64,000 nucleotides of DNA, from the NCBI RefSeq assembly GCF_004000845.1, contig NZ_BIMA01000016.1:1-64000 (forward strand), given 5' to 3'. Below the pieces are notes generated by a model that searched no databases, was not told the origin of the DNA, and was given only the letters and a program-made list of their open reading frames with translations. The translations under genes and the position numbers were made by a program. The stretch is from Paenibacillus koleovorans NBRC 103111. GTDB taxonomy: Bacteria; Bacillota; Bacilli; Paenibacillales; NBRC-103111. Positions within the stretch are counted from its first letter, which is position 1, and every line of letters starts with the position of its first letter. Of the stretch, positions 61,486-64,000 are shown piece after piece.

Positions 61486-64000
61486 ATGAGCATCCAAGCG
61501 AACCAACGCGCCCGCTTCGATATGCTGCTGCAGCATGCGAGCGTCCCGCCTTCAATCGTGGAATCCTACTTGACCGGCGGCTATATCGATCGTGTGGAGT
61601 GCAGCCGCAGCAACCGCGAATGGACGTTTTATTTGGCATTGCCCGCCTTGATCCCGCTTGATGTGTTCCATTCGTTCGTCAAGCTGATCAAGGACAAGTT
61701 TGCGCATATCGCTTCCGTCGAAATTCGTTGTACGTTTGCGGAAACGGTGGAAGATTCGGCTATCGTCGAGCAGTATTGGGGGCTATTCATAGATTGGATT
61801 CATACGCAAGCAGCTTCCGTGAACGGCTGGCTCGGCACTGCCAAGGTGGAAGTGAAGGAACGATCCGTTACGATCCGTTTGTTGGATTCGATCGGACTGG
61901 AGCTCGCCAAGAAAAAAGCGGTCGACGGCTTTGTTCAGCGGTTTTTCCGCGACTATTTCGGCAGATCCTATCAAGTAAAGCTAGATGTAGGACAGTCCAA
62001 CGGAGAAGAACGCGAGAAATTCGCCCAGCAAATCGTCGAAGAAGAGCGCAGCGTCATCCAGAACATGATGATCGCATCTCCGGTCGATACGGCTACGCCG
62101 GAAGCGGCCCCGCCGGAAGGCGAAATCAAGCTGATGATGGGCTACGAGATCAAGGACGCGCCGGTTCCGATTCAGAACGTCCGTGACGAAGAGAAGAAGA
62201 TTGCGATCCAAGGCATGATCTTCAATCTGGATAAGAAGGAGCTACGCAACGGCAATACGCTGTTCGAGTTCTGTTTGACCGATTTCTCCGACTCGCTCAT
62301 GCTCAAGGCGTTTGCCAAAAATAAAGAAGATTTGAAGATTCTAAGCCTGCTGGCGAACGGCAAATGGATTCGCGCGCGCGGCAAGGTGGAGTACGACCGG
62401 TTCATGATGACGCCCGAGCTAGTTATGATTCCTTCGGATCTCGTGGAAGTGCTGGCCCCGCCGGAGCGGACGGACAATGCCGAAGAGAAGCGGGTCGAGT
62501 TTCATCTACATACGACGATGAGCACGATGGATGCCGTCACCTCGGTTGACGATTATATCAAGACGGCGGCGAAATGGGGACACCGGGCGATCGCGATTAC
62601 GGATCACGGCGGCGTGCAGTCGTTCCCGGAAGCGAACAAAGCGGCCAAAAAACACGGCATCCAGGTGCTGTACGGCGTGGAAGCGAATGTGGTGAACGAT
62701 AACGTGGCCGTCGTAATGAATCCGACCGCAGCTGAGCTGAAATCAGCGACTTACGTGGTATTCGACATCGAGACGACCGGACTTTCGGTCATCAGCAACA
62801 AGATCATCGAGCTCGCCGGCGTGAAGATGCAGGATGGCAAGGTGATCGACAAGTTCGAGACATTCATCGATCCGCATGAGAAAATTCCTTATCATATTAC
62901 CCAGTTGACGCATATTACGGACGATATGGTGGCGGGACAACCTGAGCTCGAGGATATGCTGCCGAAGTTTGTCGACTTTGTCGGCGATGCCGTGCTCGTG
63001 GCGCATAACGCCCGATTCGATATGGGCTTCATCCAGGCGAATCTGAAGACGATGGGGCAGCCGCCGCTGCCGAACCCGGTGCTGGATACGCTCGAGATGG
63101 CCAGGCTTCTGTTCCCTTCGCTTAAGAATCATCGATTGAACACGCTCACCGAGAAGTTCAAGGTCAGCCTGGACAACCATCACCGCGCGGTAGAAGATTC
63201 TAAGGCGCTGGGCGAAGTGCTGTTCCATATGGTGAAGGAAGCCGACGACCGGGGCAAGACGACGCTGGCGCGGCTGAACGACGAAGTAGGCAAAAACCTG
63301 GCGAACACGCGGCCGTTCCACTGCTGTATTTACGCCTTGAACGCGAAGGGCAAGAAGAACTTATTCAAGCTGATATCCATTTCACATACCGAGTATTTCC
63401 ACCGTGTTCCTTGTATTCCTAAGAGCAAGCTCGTGGAGCTCCGTGAAGGACTGCTCATCGCCTCCGGCTGCGAGAAGGGCGAATTTTACGAGACGGTGCT
63501 GAACAAGACGATTGAAGAAGCTGAGGGAGTTGCGGAATTCTACGACGTGCTGGAAATACAACCGGTCGTCGTCAACATGCATCTCGTCGATAAAGGACTG
63601 GTAGGCAGCCGTCTCGAGCTGGAGGAGACGAACCGCCGCATCTGCGCGATCGGGGACAAGCTGGGCAAACCGGTCATCGCGACCGGCAACGTGCATTACT
63701 TGCAGCCGCGCGACAAGATCAGCCGAGACATTACGATATTCGGCATAACCGGCTTCAGCCCGCTCAAAGATATGAAGAAACCGGACGTCCATTTCCGCAC
63801 AACGCGTGAGATGCTCGAGGAGTTCAAACATCTGGGCGAAGCGAAAGCTTATGAAGTGGTTGTGAAAAATACGAACGAGCTCGCCGACCGGTTCGAGAAA
63901 TTCGACCTGTTCCCGAAACAGCTGTTCACGCCGAATATCGAAGGGGCGGATGACGAAATCCGCAATACCTGCTATGCGACGGCTCGTTCGATGTATGGGG
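61486..64000 (+). CDS. polC: DNA polymerase III PolC (3' end cut by window edge)
   Basis: The first 838 codons of the replicative Gram-positive polymerase are present; the full family length is about 1430. In order they are an N-terminal domain, an OB-fold region (about 215-320), a PHP domain with H340-L-H-T in 'FHLHTTMSTMDA', and the inserted DEDDh proofreading exonuclease with D427-I-E-T-T-G and 'HNARFDMGF'. The split PHP domain then resumes. The start ATG 61486 is preceded by GGAAGG at 61468-61473 and GGAG; ATG 61474 is also in frame but too close to the site. No frameshift is seen. Confidence 0.96.
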   Translation, partial: MSIQANQRARFDMLLQHASVPPSIVESYLTGGYIDRVECSRSNREWTFYLALPALIPLDVFHSFVKLIKDKFAHIASVEIRCTFAETVEDSAIVEQYWGLFIDWIHTQAASVNGWLGTAKVEVKERSVTIRLLDSIGLELAKKKAVDGFVQRFFRDYFGRSYQVKLDVGQSNGEEREKFAQQIVEEERSVIQNMMIASPVDTATPEAAPPEGEIKLMMGYEIKDAPVPIQNVRDEEKKIAIQGMIFNLDKKELRNGNTLFEFCLTDFSDSLMLKAFAKNKEDLKILSLLANGKWIRARGKVEYDRFMMTPELVMIPSDLVEVLAPPERTDNAEEKRVEFHLHTTMSTMDAVTSVDDYIKTAAKWGHRAIAITDHGGVQSFPEANKAAKKHGIQVLYGVEANVVNDNVAVVMNPTAAELKSATYVVFDIETTGLSVISNKIIELAGVKMQDGKVIDKFETFIDPHEKIPYHITQLTHITDDMVAGQPELEDMLPKFVDFVGDAVLVAHNARFDMGFIQANLKTMGQPPLPNPVLDTLEMARLLFPSLKNHRLNTLTEKFKVSLDNHHRAVEDSKALGEVLFHMVKEADDRGKTTLARLNDEVGKNLANTRPFHCCIYALNAKGKKNLFKLISISHTEYFHRVPCIPKSKLVELREGLLIASGCEKGEFYETVLNKTIEEAEGVAEFYDVLEIQPVVVNMHLVDKGLVGSRLELEETNRRICAIGDKLGKPVIATGNVHYLQPRDKISRDITIFGITGFSPLKDMKKPDVHFRTTREMLEEFKHLGEAKAYEVVVKNTNELADRFEKFDLFPKQLFTPNIEGADDEIRNTCYATARSMYG

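Overview
This window is a chromosomal segment of a moderately GC-rich, spore-former-like Firmicute, most probably a member of the Paenibacillaceae (Paenibacillus/Cohnella type). The reasons are the Bacillus-type order sucCD-dprA-topA-trmFO-hslVU-codY-fla/che-sigD-rpsB-tsf-pyrH-frr-uppS-cdsA-dxr-rseP-proS-polC, strong AGGAGG ribosome binding sites, frequent TTG and GTG starts, a short 216-residue EF-Ts, an archaeal-type prolyl-tRNA synthetase, and a YesMN/LplBC-type sugar-sensing cassette of the kind common in this family. Genus assignment is inference. No rRNA, tRNA, CRISPR array, insertion sequence or prophage gene was seen.

Layout. (1) 1-1548: tail of a FliK-like gene, an FlhB-like C-domain gene and a yraN-type nuclease-fold gene. 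(2) 1590-8888: an accessory cassette made of an AraC-type response regulator, its YesM-type histidine kinase, two LplB/LplC-type sugar permeases and a lipoprotein solute-binding protein, with no ATPase gene. A 39-bp element is repeated in front of the regulator and in front of the transporter. (3) 8891-10456, minus strand: comM, the only gene on that strand, with a structured leader. (4) 10821-20709: sucCD, dprA, topA, trmFO, hslVU, codY. (5) 20965-52570: an uninterrupted flagellar and chemotaxis supercluster, flgB through sigD, followed by a FapA/DUF342 gene and three small membrane or operon proteins. (6) 52609-64000: rpsB-tsf, pyrH-frr, uppS-cdsA-dxr-rseP-proS and the first 838 codons of polC.

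How the genes work together. The supercluster encodes basal body, rod and hook parts, MS and C ring, the complete type III export gate and ATPase complex, placement factors FlhF/FlhG, the CheA/W/Y/B/C/D signalling core with FliY, and the late flagellar sigma factor. Flagellin, motor stator, receptors and CheR must lie elsewhere. CodY, just upstream, is a known nutritional regulator of the equivalent operon in Bacillus. The downstream block couples translation factors, UMP kinase, isoprenoid and phospholipid synthesis and DNA replication.

The most interesting signals are regulatory. They are the duplicated AraC-type operator of the sugar cassette, a multi-branched RNA that buries the comM ribosome binding site, two mutually exclusive hairpins controlling the flbD/swrD ribosome binding site, and a near-consensus sigma-A promoter buried near the end of the fla/che cluster. 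All RNA structures and promoters here were found by reading base pairing by eye and have not been tested.
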